Origin: Akanthomyces muscarius
Lineage: Eukaryota > Ascomycota > Sordariomycetes > Hypocreales > Cordycipitaceae
NCBI RefSeq assembly: GCF_028009165.1
Contig: NC_079244.1
Coordinates: 558,001 to 622,000, forward strand
Direction of reading: 5' to 3'
DNA length: 64,000 bases
Below are positions 43,112 to 55,490 of the stretch, piece after piece. Position 1 is the first letter of the stretch. Every line of letters begins with the position of its first letter. The position numbers and the translations under genes were made by a program. The notes beneath the pieces were generated by a model. That model searched no databases. It had not been told where the DNA came from and worked only from the letters and a program-made list of their open reading frames with translations.

Positions 43112-46059
43112 GGTAGAAGCAACTGAGCATGAAAATGAAACGCTTTGAAGGGAGTGACTGGAGATTGAATGGTAATGTTCAACTTTTCAAAAGCTTCAGC
43201 GGCTTTCTTATAAGAAATTGTGTCTTTCCCGTCTGTGACGTATTGGTCTCTTCTACTAAAAATAGCTGCGGCCAACATCATGGTTCTCCAGCATGTTGTC
43301 GGCTATCAATCGTCAAACGTCCCAGCCACAGAACTAACAGCCGTGTGCAAGACACGCAATCGTCGCTTTCGTCGCTTGTGGCCATTTACCGGGCTATGCT
43401 TCTTCATAGCTTCCCGTTTGGATCGCGAGTCGGCAAGTTCCATCTGGTGCCTGTCTGTGGCCCACAGCGCCTGACGTACAGTGGATGTCGTCCCGCCTGC
43501 ATCTAACGGCCCAGGGAAGGGACCACAAGAGGTCGGTAGCTTTGAACTTTTACGAATACTGAGACAATGTGAGCACATTCTAAGCTTAAAATAAAGAAAT
43601 GAAGAAATATTCCCTCGATCTCTCATGTCGTCATGTCTCTGATCAAATTCAGGTCTTGACTGGCAAGGTACTTTGTTAGAGCGGCTTCTTTTCTTGCCAC
43701 CGACATGTCGTCTCATCTTCACTATCTGCCACCAAAAAAAATGCTGTCATTCACACCCATTCCACAAGTGTTACGCAACTCATTCACATATCGCATTGCG
43801 GCTAACCATGCCAAGACCGTTTGACTTCTCATCTGGCCGGCTATTGGACCTCGCTTGTCCCTTTTCAGGGCCGTAAGGCTGCTTTGGCCGGTGTGGATAT
43901 TGGCTGCTATTATTGGCCCCAGTCTAGCCCATAAAATACGCAGGAACGCGGAGTTTCACAAATTGCACAGGGCTCAAATACGGGGGCAGCGCATCACCGT
44001 GTTTTGCTGACGACGACAGCGAGGCTCATGCCTTGCTCGCACTTGCAAGGGGTGCGCCCCGTCATGGCTGAATCCGAGCAAGAGATGCGATGGCCACGTG
44101 TAGCACACAGTCTCCCTGATGTTGACGTCAAGGGAATCGCACACTAAATATATTAGATGATGGATACTGTGTTGGTTTCGGAAAAGGGCTACCGATGCTC
44201 GGCTACTCGCCGACAACCTGACTCTGTCCCGGCCACGCCCCTTTCAGGACAACAACGACTGCTTTGGAGCCGTGAGCAGTTTCGTGTTGCGATGATTTTT
44301 CAGCGACACTATTATGCAAAGGTTTGATTGTTGTATAGGTGACTGTCTCGCCTACGTTGAAATTTTTTGTTCTGTTTTTTTCGTTTACCTTCGCTTTTCC
44401 AATTCCCCTTTTCCGTCGTTCGTTGTACTGCACAGACAGAAAAGAAGGTACTGCGCGAAGAAGATAGGAGAGGCTTCAAATTGGTTCTATCCAATGTGGC
44501 GAGACTGCCTGTCTTCAAATCGCGTGCCTAGAACAACAATCCCCGCCTCCCGCAGTGGTGATGTCCCATCATCGCCTGAGAGCTGGTCAAATTAGTATAT
44601 GAAATATACCGCAATATATTCCTCCTACCATAGTGGTCCCAGATCCAGAACAGAGGACCGGCCATTGTAACGAAGTGTCAAAATCATCACCGAACCTAGC
44701 CACTTAATTACGCTAGTTATTTCCATCTATATCCTTTTCGGCTTGGCTATCTGGGCCGACTGGGCCAGAAATTTGACTCCTTGGAAGTAACAGCCAACGT
44801 GTCCTTTGCACAATGGCAGGAAAAGTCAAGCATGCAAAGTTTTCACAATTTCTTTCCTCCATTGAACAAGGTTTGAAGTATAAAAATCCTTTCTCAGAAG
44901 AAGACACAGGGTCCTCGTACGTGCAGAGCATTGTAGCTGTTATTGCGCCGCAAAAGGCAATTGCGATGGCTTCAGGGGCCTGGCTATTAATAGAGTCTTC
45001 GTAGGTGTATCCCATGGCAGAGCATTACTAAAATCACAGCGCCATAAAACTCAGTTGCAATTTTTGGAGGGGGCTGGCTTTTGATAGAGAGTCTTCACTA
45101 CAAGGCCGTAGGGCTGAAGGCGTAAGGCTGAAGCTAAGCCACCAGCCAGAAGAAAAGTTAGATGCAACAACAAGCAAGACACTGGAAAGCTTTGTCTTGG
45201 GAGGTCTGAGATTTTGCCATCATGTTGATCAAGTTGTATTTACGCTGGTCGATAGATAGCGAACTCAGGCGGCTGGTGGTCAATCAACTACAAGCAGTTG
45301 CTCTCGAGTCGCTCACAGCAGCGGACTTGCATTGCCTCCCAATCATACTCGCTGAGTCTCAATAGCCGAAGCAGAACTTCCTCAAAAAAAATTGTATGAA
45401 GTGATAGTGAATTGACCCTGCGACAACAGCGTGTGGTGCCGAGCACCCTCGCGGGATGTAGATGTCTTGACTTCCAAGTCATGATTTTGTGTGGCTTACA
45501 GACAGCCTTTCTCGACAGCCACTGCAAAGGAAAATTCGATTGACTTTTGTGGCGATGCGATAGTTTCAATATTCTGTCTTTGCTAGCGAGTCTCGACTCT
45601 GGATAGAAGTTATATAACCCCCCGACCTGCCCAACTTTTGTCCCTTCTTCTCCATATCTGATTCACAATCTTTCTTCATACCAAACACTTCCTCATTGCT
45701 GCCCCCTACCCCAAACCTCTCTGGGCTTTGTTCCCAAAACAACAATTCAGTTGTACTCTCTCTTCCAAGCAAGCTTTCATTGCATAACCAGCCGCCGATC
45801 AATCAAGCCTCCTAACCCAAGGAGCATCTTCAATATCTCGTGCATATCTGCACAAACACTATCGACCTGTCATTCGGGAACAGAAACGGCAATCCCTGAC
45901 AACCAAAAACCACTCACAACTTCACCCACAACCCAAGATAGCGAAATATCACCCAGAAACCAAGAGAGAGAAAAGCCACCCGCAAACCCACAAACCCAGA
46001 GAGAAGAAACCACCCACAAACCTATAAGCAAATCCACCCACAAACCACCCACAAAAGCA
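43112..46059. other. 2.9-kb spacer and F-box gene leader
   Basis: No ORF here is convincing. TATATAA at 45611-45617 is a plausible TATA box for the F-box gene. The leader at 45890-46055 is rich in AACCACCCACAAACC repeats, an unusual A/C-only 5' UTR. Confidence 0.5.
45940..46056 (+). repeat. A/C-rich CCACAAACC-type leader repeat
   Basis: Imperfect repeats of CACCCACAAACC and AGAGAGAAA lie directly upstream of the F-box ATG, almost free of T. This is probably unstructured 5' UTR. Confidence 0.6.
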
Positions 46060-47730
46060 ATGTCTGGAGACACGAAGACATCAGTCTGGGCCCCTGCCCA
46101 TGATCGTTCCGAAGATATGGATCTGGATGGGGACCGCCCTTCTGGCATCCCGCCTCCCGCCTACCAAGAGGAGTACACCACTCCTGAGCCGTCGGCGCCG
46201 AGTGGTCCATCATGGACACAGCTACACTCGGCTCCGCGCGAGAACTTCAAAAACAGTCCTTTCTTGAGAATGCCAGAGCCCTTGATCGCCAAAATCATGA
46301 CCGACTACTGTGGCAAAGAAGACATTCTGCGCTTGCGCCACACCTCGCGCACTTTTATGCGCATCTTTTCTGGAAAGCATGACTTTCAGCCACTTTGGCT
46401 GGCCGGGGACGATGACGAGGACCTGTCACATGTCTGGACAGCGCCCAATTGCACGTACCCGGAGCAGACACCCAAACTCTGCTCGTCCTGCTTCGAGATC
46501 AACCGGGACCGGGACCCCGAGGTCCACGACTACGATGACCACCAACTCTGGTGCAGAGCCTGCAAGGACTTTCACTCGGAGCTGCACTTTTCCCACTTGC
46601 AGCGTGGTGAACTGGAGCAGGAGAGGACCTGCATTGGCCGCGAAGGCCACGTCAGGCTCTGCAGCCACTACTCGCTCAGCTGGGGCCAAGTCCGCGGCCT
46701 GGCCAAGCAAGTCAAAAAAGGCATTGCCTGCGTGCATGATGGCAGCAAAGACGGCCATAGTTTCAGCAGCGGCAGTAGCTGCAGCAGCCCCAGCTGCCAA
46801 AACAACAACAAAAGAGCCGACTGCGACCACGTCAACTGCGTGTACCAGAACGCCACCGGGGTCGAGGTGGAACAGACTCGCGATGGCGCGTATGCCCTCC
46901 GATTCACCACCCTCAGCCACATTCCCTTCGGCAGAGGCCCGGCAGGCGAGAAGCCGAGCTGGTTCAGCGTCTACAAGGCCATCCACGACGCGCTCACAAA
47001 CCCAAAGGACGAGCAAACCTTTATGCCGGCCCGGGTCTTTGCCGGCTGCGACCCCATGAGGGTCTTTGACCCCAACCACTGCAGCTGCCTCGACTGGCAC
47101 GTGGCCGAGTCCGAAAGTAAGGACTGCGGGCCCCGCGGGGGCTTCAAGTGGCTCCTCAGCGACCCGGACTGCGGCCAGTGGCGCGACAACGCCGAGGAGG
47201 ACGAGTTCCCCGGCGCGCGGTGGAACGAGACCGACCCGGACACCGACCGCTGCGTCGGCGCGCGCCACGGGTTCGACGTCGAGGTCGGCCGTCGCGAAAT
47301 CTCCATCGACTTTCTGCAGTGCGCAGACGACGGCAACATGCTCGTCCTGCAGCAGGTAACCACAATGGTCGTCGAAGGTCCGACAGATCCCGCGTGGGAG
47401 GACCTCATCGACGGCCACAGCATCATGCGCCGGTGCGACACCGAGATGCTCGGCACGACGTGGTGCTGGCTCGAGGACACCGCCGAAAGCCACAAGTGCG
47501 CCGTCAGCATGATGAAGAGGACGGGATCCACGCTGCGAGAGCTGGAGTGGCTGCAGATGAACCCCGGAACTTCCGCCTATAATGAGGATCGCCCGTCGGC
47601 GACTCGCCTCGCTCTGTTCAAAAATGCCGGCGCCATGCCGAATCCGCTGCGGCATAACGCCCAGGCATCACCGATGCCGCTTGGAGCTCCGGCCGAGAAC
47701 CCTACGAGTCCGCGGGCCATTCTCCTATGA
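46060..47730 (+). CDS. F-box protein with Cys/His-rich region
   Basis: A 556-aa protein, probably a substrate adaptor of an SCF ubiquitin ligase. Start ATG 46060 was chosen because the frame upstream is open only through A/C-rich leader sequence. The N-terminus is acidic and Pro-rich. The F-box is at about residues 71-107 (FLRMPEPLIAKIMTDYCGKE, ILRLRHTSRTFMRIFSG). Next is a zinc-finger-like cluster (LCSSCFEINRD, LWCRACKDFHSELHFS, TCIGREGHVRLCSHYSLSWG). A Ser/Cys stretch and a large C-terminal half with scattered Cys/Trp (CSCLDWHVAE, CGPRGGFKWLLSDPDCGQW) follow. Such proteins form large lineage-specific families in filamentous fungi. The target is unknown. Confidence 0.88.
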   Translation: MSGDTKTSVWAPAHDRSEDMDLDGDRPSGIPPPAYQEEYTTPEPSAPSGPSWTQLHSAPRENFKNSPFLRMPEPLIAKIMTDYCGKEDILRLRHTSRTFMRIFSGKHDFQPLWLAGDDDEDLSHVWTAPNCTYPEQTPKLCSSCFEINRDRDPEVHDYDDHQLWCRACKDFHSELHFSHLQRGELEQERTCIGREGHVRLCSHYSLSWGQVRGLAKQVKKGIACVHDGSKDGHSFSSGSSCSSPSCQNNNKRADCDHVNCVYQNATGVEVEQTRDGAYALRFTTLSHIPFGRGPAGEKPSWFSVYKAIHDALTNPKDEQTFMPARVFAGCDPMRVFDPNHCSCLDWHVAESESKDCGPRGGFKWLLSDPDCGQWRDNAEEDEFPGARWNETDPDTDRCVGARHGFDVEVGRREISIDFLQCADDGNMLVLQQVTTMVVEGPTDPAWEDLIDGHSIMRRCDTEMLGTTWCWLEDTAESHKCAVSMMKRTGSTLRELEWLQMNPGTSAYNEDRPSATRLALFKNAGAMPNPLRHNAQASPMPLGAPAENPTSPRAILL

Positions 47731-49459
47731 GTCACGTCGACAGTCTCCCTTGGAGCACGACTGTCCGGATTGTGGCCAAAAGCGAGGCTAGGGACAGGCC
47801 CAGCCTCTCTATATTTCGACCTTCTTTTTTTGTTTTTTGCTTTCCCACCATGTTTGGTGGTCGAAACAGCGTTATAATGAATTCGATGATTTCTTCTGGC
47901 AGCGAACGCGGAGATGGAGTAACGGCGCGCAGGAGCACCTGCTGGGACGGATATGAATGATGTACTTTTATTGTTTTTTTGTTTTCATAATTTTTAGTCA
48001 AGAATTCTTGTGGAGGAAATCCCCAATTGGGCATTGTACTAGGTCTTCCTGTTGTCTCCTCTTGAAAGAAGTAGCATGTGCTTCTTGGGTTACAGAGTTG
48101 GATTTGAGCTCATCACGGCCACTGGGCTCGTTTGATGAAGATGGTCATAAGTTGACTAGATACCAACAACAGAACCATTGAACCCATTAAAAACAAAACA
48201 ATTAAATTGTGCAAAACATGTTTTGCATAAAGGGCATGATCCGTCAACAGCTCCCTTGTTTCCAGCTAGCAATCATGGACACCAATGTCGGCATTTTCAC
48301 CTCTACATATTACTAAGAGCCTCGTTTTCTGGTCAAACAGATTCGACTTTTTATTTTGAGGCGGCTGTGCCAGTTACTGCCCAACGCTTTGCCTACGTCA
48401 CGCTCGCTCAATCCGCACGACCTTCCCAAAAGATGCGTGATGCGCCGCCCGGTTAGCCGGCCAATCATGGCCATTGGGGCGGTCTCTAGCGTGTTCTGCA
48501 TTACCTGCACGCCTCCCTCCTTTCTTGGAAAATAAAATATAGCTTTACAGAATCAAACTGATTGATTGATGGCACTTTGTCAAGTAGATGGCAAGATCTT
48601 TGACATCGCCATGATTTAGTCTTGTTGGCCTGCTGCCGCCCGGCACCCAGTACTCACTTACACGAGAAGCTCCTCAAGCCAAGAGCGTGTTTTACACACA
48701 ATTGCGCTACATCTTGTCTCCCAGCTTTCGGGTCTATGGATCCATGTTGTCGTAGGTCAACTCGTCATTCTTTTCTCAAGATCTAGTCGAGCCTGGAACG
48801 AACCCCAGCCTCCCCAACATCCTCGGCTTCGGCGTCGCCCCCGTCGCAAACGAGCATGTGGGGGAGGTGGTCTCTAAAAAGACCCCTCCGATTGCCCGGC
48901 AGACAACTTGCAGCTCTTTCAATTTCGGCATGCTGCATATCCATGCATACTAAAAAAAACACTGTGCATTTGTTCTCTTTAAAAATAAGGCTGGCAGGGG
49001 CTTGCAGATACAGCCCGCAGTAAACGAGTAGCGCTGCCTGAGCCGTGTGGGTGGTGTGGGCAGCACTCTCACTCGGGTACATTAACAAGCGGCTCGTTTC
49101 GCGCTCTCGTCATCCTATCAGGATGTTTTCCAGACGGCAAGGCTGGACAGATGCTAAATATGGACATCCGACATGCATAAGGCTTGACAGCGCGTAGATA
49201 CTAGCCCTGAATCCAGCCATCCCCGGGTATTGCAACCGGCCCCTCTCCAACAAGCGTCTTGCACTGGGCAGCCGGCTCGTTAATCGCCAAGATATTACTG
49301 CTCCGCTACGTGGTAAATGCAATCGGGAGTCTTATCGTTTTACCGGGGAATGAACGTACTGGGTAAACATGGCGTAATATCGCTTACTGCAATTGTGAGG
49401 CTAGAGTTGGAAAAGTGGCTATATCCCAGTCTGTACAAGGCTGGCCAACGCCGTCTAAT
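47731..49459. other. 1.7-kb spacer between F-box and Zn2Cys6 genes
   Basis: 3' UTRs of the two convergent genes plus non-coding DNA. No ORF here is convincing. Confidence 0.5.
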
Positions 49460-51168
49460 TCAATGCCGCGTCTGCTGCAGTACACTGGGGTCCCAGCTAT
49501 AATATTCCACTTGCGCCTGCTCCTGTACACGACTGGGCTCCAATGCCAAGCTCCTAGCGTCCCCATTGTGTAGAGACGCAGGGTCTACCGTCAAGGAATC
49601 CAAGCCCCAGGTATATGCAAGGCCATCGGTTGTTGTAAAGTCAGTGACGTCCATCCCCTGTAGGCCGCCGGCGCGGAGTTCTTCCAGTTTTCTGTCGCGT
49701 ATCTGGCGGACGCGCTCCTTTATCGCCCTGAACTGCCTCACGTAATTTGGCTCAGCCCAGTAGTTTTCGTACTCCTTCATGGTCGAAGCAATGCTGGAGA
49801 TGACTTGGCTGTCATCTGTGGCAATCCACGCCGAGAACAAAGCTGCGGGCATAAAGCCAGCCCCAATCGGTAGCTGTCTGCCCGAGATGCGTGTGATCCA
49901 GATGGCTTCCTGCGAGTATTGTAGAGCTTCTTCCTGAAGTCTAATGTTCGTGGGGTCCATAGCTGATAGGAAGGCGTTGACGACAAGCGTAAAGCACAGC
50001 TGGATGGTGTAGGCGACACCCATTTGTATTTGTGCTCTGACGAGAGCTGCCTTCGTTTTCCTCGTTGCCTTGACCATGTTTGTGAGATCCATTAGTCGGC
50101 GGCGCACAAATGGACACTCAACCTGCATTCGCAAATATTCGCGCTTCATCTCGCTGCGATGCCGCTCTGGTTCGCGGAGGAGATACGGGAAGCGCATCAG
50201 GTAAGGCAAGTCTAGGCTTTCAATGGGTTGGCCCTTTTCCTCATCTAGTGATTGGTACGGGCCAACACCCGTCTTCAAAATCTGGAGGTATCTTCCATCG
50301 ATGGTGATGTTCGGGTTGAGCAAAGATTCGATACACTTTGCGGTGTTAGCGAGAGCAAAGCAAAAGGTCATTTGGAGGCGCATACTACCGGGATGATTAG
50401 GTGGTAGCGTAGTGAATGGGTAAAGGAATCGTTCCACGGCTCGTCGATTGTCGAGTTGAGTATGTGGCAGATGGCTTCCATATGGCTCATGTAGCCCTGT
50501 GCCGACTTGGACGCCCACATCTGCGGTGGGTGTTAGTATTGGAGGTCGAATCTATGGCTGCAATAAGGCCCACTCACCTGCGCCATCATGATCATGAAGA
50601 TTGAGCAGAGGGTATAGGGGGACTTTGTCTGCTGTGGATCTTGCAGAGCAATTGTGAGAGAAGTGAGAGCCTTGCCGTATTTTGAAAGCGTCTTCAGAGA
50701 CTGTTGGCCGCTGCGCAGGTCATCAAACGCATCGAGAAAGGTCTCTGTGGCGTTGTCCAAAAGTTCGGAGCTTCCCGTGTGGTTAGGGATGCGAGCGAAC
50801 CAGTCTCCCAAACACTTCAAGTCAAACTGCGGATCATCAATCTGGAGGGCAGAAGCGAACCGACCGGACAGTCTGGTGATTTCGTTGCTGGGCGAAGCTG
50901 GGGGCGACAGAGACTTTGGGGATGAGCTTTTGGACGGAAGCGTCTTGGCCAGAGCAAATGTGATGCCTTGTTCTTTGAACTTGTATCGCAGTTGACCTTT
51001 TCCGGTACAAGGAATCTTCAGACGAGCGCATCTGGCGCACCGGGGTGAAGCTTGGTCACACTGGCCTTGTTAGCTGGGTTTTCCGGTGTGGCTGCATGGT
51101 ACTTGACTTACCTTTTTCTTTTGCCTGTGGCAAGCGTCACAGCCACGGAAGGTAGGTACACCGGGCAT
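49460..51168 (-). CDS. Zn2Cys6 (Gal4-type) transcription factor
   Basis: A nuclear DNA-binding regulator. Minus-strand exons are 51168-51112, 51060-50578, 50520-50389 and 50335-49460 (515 aa). The binuclear cluster has the canonical C-x2-C-x6-C-x6-C-x2-C-x6-C spacing across the first intron: GCDACHRQKKK | CDQASPRCARCARLKIPC (residues about 10-37). A basic linker (GQLRYKFKEQG) and a Ser/Pro patch follow. The remainder is the helical fungal regulator middle region (FDLKCLGDWFARIP, GYMSHMEAICHILNST, LPYLMRFPYLLREPERHRSE). The 3' exon could be mistaken for a separate gene because it has its own open frame upstream. The target pathway is unknown; the neighbours are not metabolic cluster genes. Confidence 0.9.
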
Positions 51169-53893
51169 ATTGTAGAGGAATTTTATGTCAAGTCGCAAAA
51201 TTTGATCAAGTATATAGTCCTAGGTGTGAGGGGTGAGACTGAGGGCGGACGGTGGTATATATACGGCAATCTTGCGCGTCCCTGCCGAGGTGTGTATTCG
51301 GGCAAGGAGAGGCAGAGATTGGTGGATGCGGCAGGGTATTTTCCCTGATGGCAAGCATGTACGGTGAAGGTACGGGACACGGAATTGGCGCGTCGACGAG
51401 GTAGAGGTCTCTCTTGCTTCCGAATGGTTGGACGCCGTGGCTCTGTGGAAGCGTTGGGGCGGAGCCAACCAAGTTTACCGAGTTGGCGCTGGACGTGTGT
51501 ATCCAACAAGCGCAGACTCTATGAGGGTAGGCGTGTCAGGGACCCTAGACGCCCAGCCGTGAGAGCAGTGGCCCCGTCGAGGGAGCTAAGCAAGATGATG
51601 GTGGTATCGTGATGGTGGATGCGAGCAGACGAGGCATGGGTCCATCGAGAGACCAGGACAGACCCAGGGGACGGGAGGGCTGCTGTTTTGATGGCGTCTC
51701 TGGCGGCGTGGCGTTAGAAGGTAGCGAAGACGGTAGACACTAGTGAGTTGGATGAAGAAGGGGAGGCTAGGTTGGCGATGGCGTGAGACGGTGACAAGAC
51801 GACGGAGATGAAAAGGGCGCCTTCAGTGACGCACACACCCATGTAGGTAGGTACCTCTCCAGCGCTGGTGACTGGTGTGGACCGTTTTATTAGGCGAGCG
51901 ATGCCATCCAACCAGGCAGGCAGCAGGGTTCTTGCCGGCGTCGGCTATTGCCCATTTCAGCGCACCTACTTACCCAGTTGCCAGGCTGGTACCTAGGTAG
52001 CTACCTTGGATAAGCTACCCATGGGGCGAGGCTCTCAGCTAGGCATTCACTAAATCCGCTAATCACAGCGCCTCTGGCCCCCGTAGATGTGCTGTCGGTG
52101 GATTTGCAGCCCGCCCTGCTGTGCCCTACAAGCCCTACAGGAACGCCGCTAGAGACGCTAAAACACGATGCGCCACAACACCACAACTTCCATGCGCCCA
52201 GCAGTAGCGCCGCCGTGCAGGTAGGCTGTCGCAGAGCTCGCAAATACTGAGGCGGATTTCTCCGTTGAAACCCGACCTTTGACACCCCTTCATCCGTTCA
52301 ACGGGCTGCCGCGTTTTCGTGAAGGGGGTGTGAAGCTCCATGCCGAAGATGGATACCAGACTCAAGAGGTGGCAGTGTCCGCGTATCGTCAAACCTTCGC
52401 TACACACCAATCAGCTCTGCGCCGAGGCCAAAGCCGAGGCTCACAAAAGCTCTAGCAAACATCTTTTGACAAATAGAGGAGCATGGATTAGCCACAGTCT
52501 TCCATTCAAGGCTGTCCAAGTATAAACATGCCTCCTTAGCTATGCAGTACCGCTGGCTGTTGGTACGGACCCCGGCGCTCTCCCGTAAACGCCCTTTCAC
52601 TCCGCAATCTGTAAATGCTTTCGGGATTTATGGTGTGGCTCCCCCAAGGGCTGTTCTTTACGGATATTGCGGATATTGCAAAGTGCGAGGCTCCTTTCCC
52701 AAAGCATGTGCCCAATCCCTGTCGCTGTCCCTTGCACCCTCCCACTCGGTCTGGCGACATCGCCCGTCCATCTCCGTAGCATGTTTGTGCAAGAAACCTC
52801 CTTGGGCACTGTCCCCGAGCGTATCACGATCTACAGGGCTGGACGAGAGAGGTCAGGCCCAGGCTCAGGCTCAAGGGCCTCCGCTTCGGTCTTTTTGCTG
52901 CATGCTGTTGCCACCCCACGAATGCCAAAGAGGCACCGAACACGGGCTCCTGTGCGAATAGAACTTGCCGCCCGTCGAGAGCTTCTTGAAAAGGGTTTCG
53001 GCACTTTGTTGAGCCGCAGTTTGGTCGGTTTTCAAGTCTTAACCCCGGGCGCCAACGTCACAGCCTTGAAAGATGTCGGCGCACAACAGCTCACAAAAGC
53101 CCCTAGCAGGAATGGGATAAAAGCTGTTCTTGAATCGACGAAATTTTAGGCACTGCTATCTAGTATCTCCGGAATCTAGGCTCAGCACTATCCTTTTGCC
53201 GAACGTCAAGCGGATCTAAGCCTGCGTGTTGAGCACCAGGAAGAATCCAGCAATCTTCACGTATAATCTCGATGAATAGCTCGTATAGACCACAACATTC
53301 CCGCAGAGAAACAACACAAAAAGAAAAAAAAACAAAGTGGGCTATTACTTCCTCATAATCTTGGGCTCCAAACTCTGCCCTGATAGCCCATTGTTCCTGT
53401 AGTATCCCAAACGCCAGCAGCTGGTAAAATGACTCCTTACTTCCTAGGAGAGAAAAGCAAAAAAGCAGCAGCAACACAAATCATGTATAGGCCTGAAACA
53501 TCCCGGCCCGCAGAAAAGAAAAGGCATCCATAACCCCGAAACTGAAAACCAAACACAAGTTCATATCATAACGTGTCAAATGCTTCATCCAGGCGGCAAA
53601 TCCATATCATATAATGCTTTCCGTAAGCACTCAGACATATCCCACACAGTAAAAATCGGTAGCATTGCGCATAGCTAGACGATGCAAGGCTGTATGGTGG
53701 CAAATGGCAAGCAGCAGGTGAAGCGGACCAGTGGCGGCGACGTCGCGAGGAAAACAAAACTGGTTCACAGACAGTCTGCATGTCGGTGAGACCTGCTCTG
53801 ATGTTCCAGCTGCGCATGCCAGTCTTGAACCCCGACGCTGTATCAACATCATGCGTCGCCCAAATGCTGCGGACCGTTGCCGGGGCCGGCGCT
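51169..53893. other. 2.7-kb spacer, no gene supported
   Basis: The left end is the promoter of the Zn2Cys6 gene. ORFs in the interval are short with arbitrary composition. The right end (53480-53893) is probably the 3' UTR of the FAR1-like gene. Confidence 0.5.
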
Positions 53894-54538
53894 CTACATG
53901 ACAGCCGAGGCAAGCAGCCGCGATTCGGGGTCGTCTATGCCCATGCCGTCCATGCGTGCTCCTTCCAGCCCTTCTATACTCAGGAGACGATTCTCTACCG
54001 TCTGGAAGCGCGGCTCGTAGCTGGCGGCGCGGTTCTCGATGCCCTCAATGCGCTTCTCAATAGTCTCGAGCCGTTCCTCGATGCGCACGAAGCCCTGCGC
54101 AATATCATGGCTCAGCCGGTCGAGCTTGTTGGTGAAGGACCGGAGCGACGTGGCCAGTGGCGGCGCCTCGGCGCCAGGCGTACTCGACGGCACGCGGGGC
54201 TCGTGGTTATGTCGCGGCTCCTGCAGCGCGAATCGCCACTGGTTGCCGAGCTGCACCTCGCAGACGGCCTTGGCGCGGAACGGGCAGTCAATCTTGCGCG
54301 TCGACGGGTTGCGCTTCTTCGCCGTGCTGCTGTACTTGACGCCGCCGCGGTCGCACACCAGGTCGTACCGCGTCGGCTTGCCCTCGCGGTAGTTGCTCGC
54401 CCGCAGCTTGACGATGCCGTAGCCCTGGTCCTTGGCGACGCGCTGCACCGACGCCATCAGGTCGTCAAACGACCGGAAGATGCCTTCCGGCGGCGGCAGC
54501 AGCGCCGGAGGAGGCGTGCCGGCCTCGGGAGTCGACAT
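53894..54538 (-). CDS. FAR1/WRKY-GCM1-type DNA-binding protein with coiled coil
   Basis: A 214-aa single-exon protein. The start is ATG 54538 (MSTPEAGTPPP). Residues about 25-125 form a FAR1-like zinc DNA-binding domain: DDLMASVQRVAKDQGYGIVK, YDLVCDRGG, KIDCPFRAKAVCE and the His pair in PRHNHEPRVP (C…C…HxH). The C-terminal half is a regular heptad coiled coil (LRSFTNKLDRLSHDIAQGF, IEERLETIEKRIEGIENRAA), so it likely dimerises. There is no transposase catalytic domain. This domain derives from MULE-type transposases, so the protein looks like a domesticated DNA-binding module; that origin is inference. Confidence 0.85.
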   Translation of the reverse strand: MSTPEAGTPPPALLPPPEGIFRSFDDLMASVQRVAKDQGYGIVKLRASNYREGKPTRYDLVCDRGGVKYSSTAKKRNPSTRKIDCPFRAKAVCEVQLGNQWRFALQEPRHNHEPRVPSSTPGAEAPPLATSLRSFTNKLDRLSHDIAQGFVRIEERLETIEKRIEGIENRAASYEPRFQTVENRLLSIEGLEGARMDGMGIDDPESRLLASAVM

Positions 54539-55490
54539 GGCGGGCACCGTGGTTTCGTCTTCTTTTTGGGGGGGGCGGATGGGCGGGTGGACGTCGACAG
54601 TGCGAGAAACGCGGGCCGGGGCCGATACAGGTCAATGAGTGTCGGGTCGAGAGGGCGACGGGCGGATAGCAACAGGCGACGGGGAGGAAGAGAAGAGCTC
54701 TCGGAGATGCTCTCCTCAATGAGGCAAAAATCAATGCGTGATAGAGCAGGTAGCTGAAGCGGCGCGCGGACCGCTGGGCTGTTGGTTCCGTTTGCTGGTG
54801 CCGTACAGTACAAATGCAGGAGGCTGGAGCGTGAGGATTTTTCCAATCCGCACTGTCAGCGAGCCCATTAGGTTTGGTGTTGATCCGGTCCGGTACCTGT
54901 CAGCCAATCACAGCATCCCAATGCGCGTAGCTGACTGGGATTAGCTCTTAGCGCGTAAAGCCGTCGTCTGCTTCTCACTGTGCAGAGGTATTCCGTTCAA
55001 GCTCTCTGCGGAGGGCAAAGATGCATACCACGCGGATAATCACCAAGCAAAAAAAGGATTTCAGCTTCGATGTACGAGTCTGGAACGACTTAGAATCACT
55101 GTGTATGCTTTTATCACTGTGCGTCAGGATCATGTGTACCGAACGGCGCGCCCGAGGCAGCTTATTCTTGTACCACCAACACACTTTTACACGTGACTTG
55201 AAGACTAATATGCAGCTTACTATCGCATTTGTAGGCGAGCCTTGCTTCAGAAATCATTTCCAGTAGACAGAGTTTTCAGCTTCAATTGAAATTTGTGACT
55301 CGACATCTATGAGATTGCGTAGTCTATATTTGCAAAGTGTTCGGGCTACCTTATCCGTTATCTTCTCCATGGTGGTGGACAGATCGAACCCCACATTTCA
55401 ACGCTCCCTGTTTGCCGCCTCACCACTGCTGGCCTCATTCAACGACAACAACGCCGACATTGTCTGCGCTGGCCCGCACGCAGACTGATC
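54539..55490. promoter_or_regulatory. Divergent upstream region of the FAR1-like and small conserved genes
   Basis: A 0.95-kb spacer between genes on opposite strands. No further gene is seen. Confidence 0.5.

Noticed and set aside
44813..45004. 63-codon plus-strand ORF starting MAGKVKHAKFSQFLSS
   Set aside because: Protein-like at the start, but no family, no splice extension and no clear promoter; not enough to call a gene.
46426..47655. 409-codon minus-strand ORF
   Set aside because: Antisense shadow of the F-box gene.
49460..50518. A separate regulator-like gene starting at 50518
   Set aside because: Its first 60 codons are an intron plus an out-of-frame exon; the real frame joins upstream to the Zn2Cys6 exons in phase.
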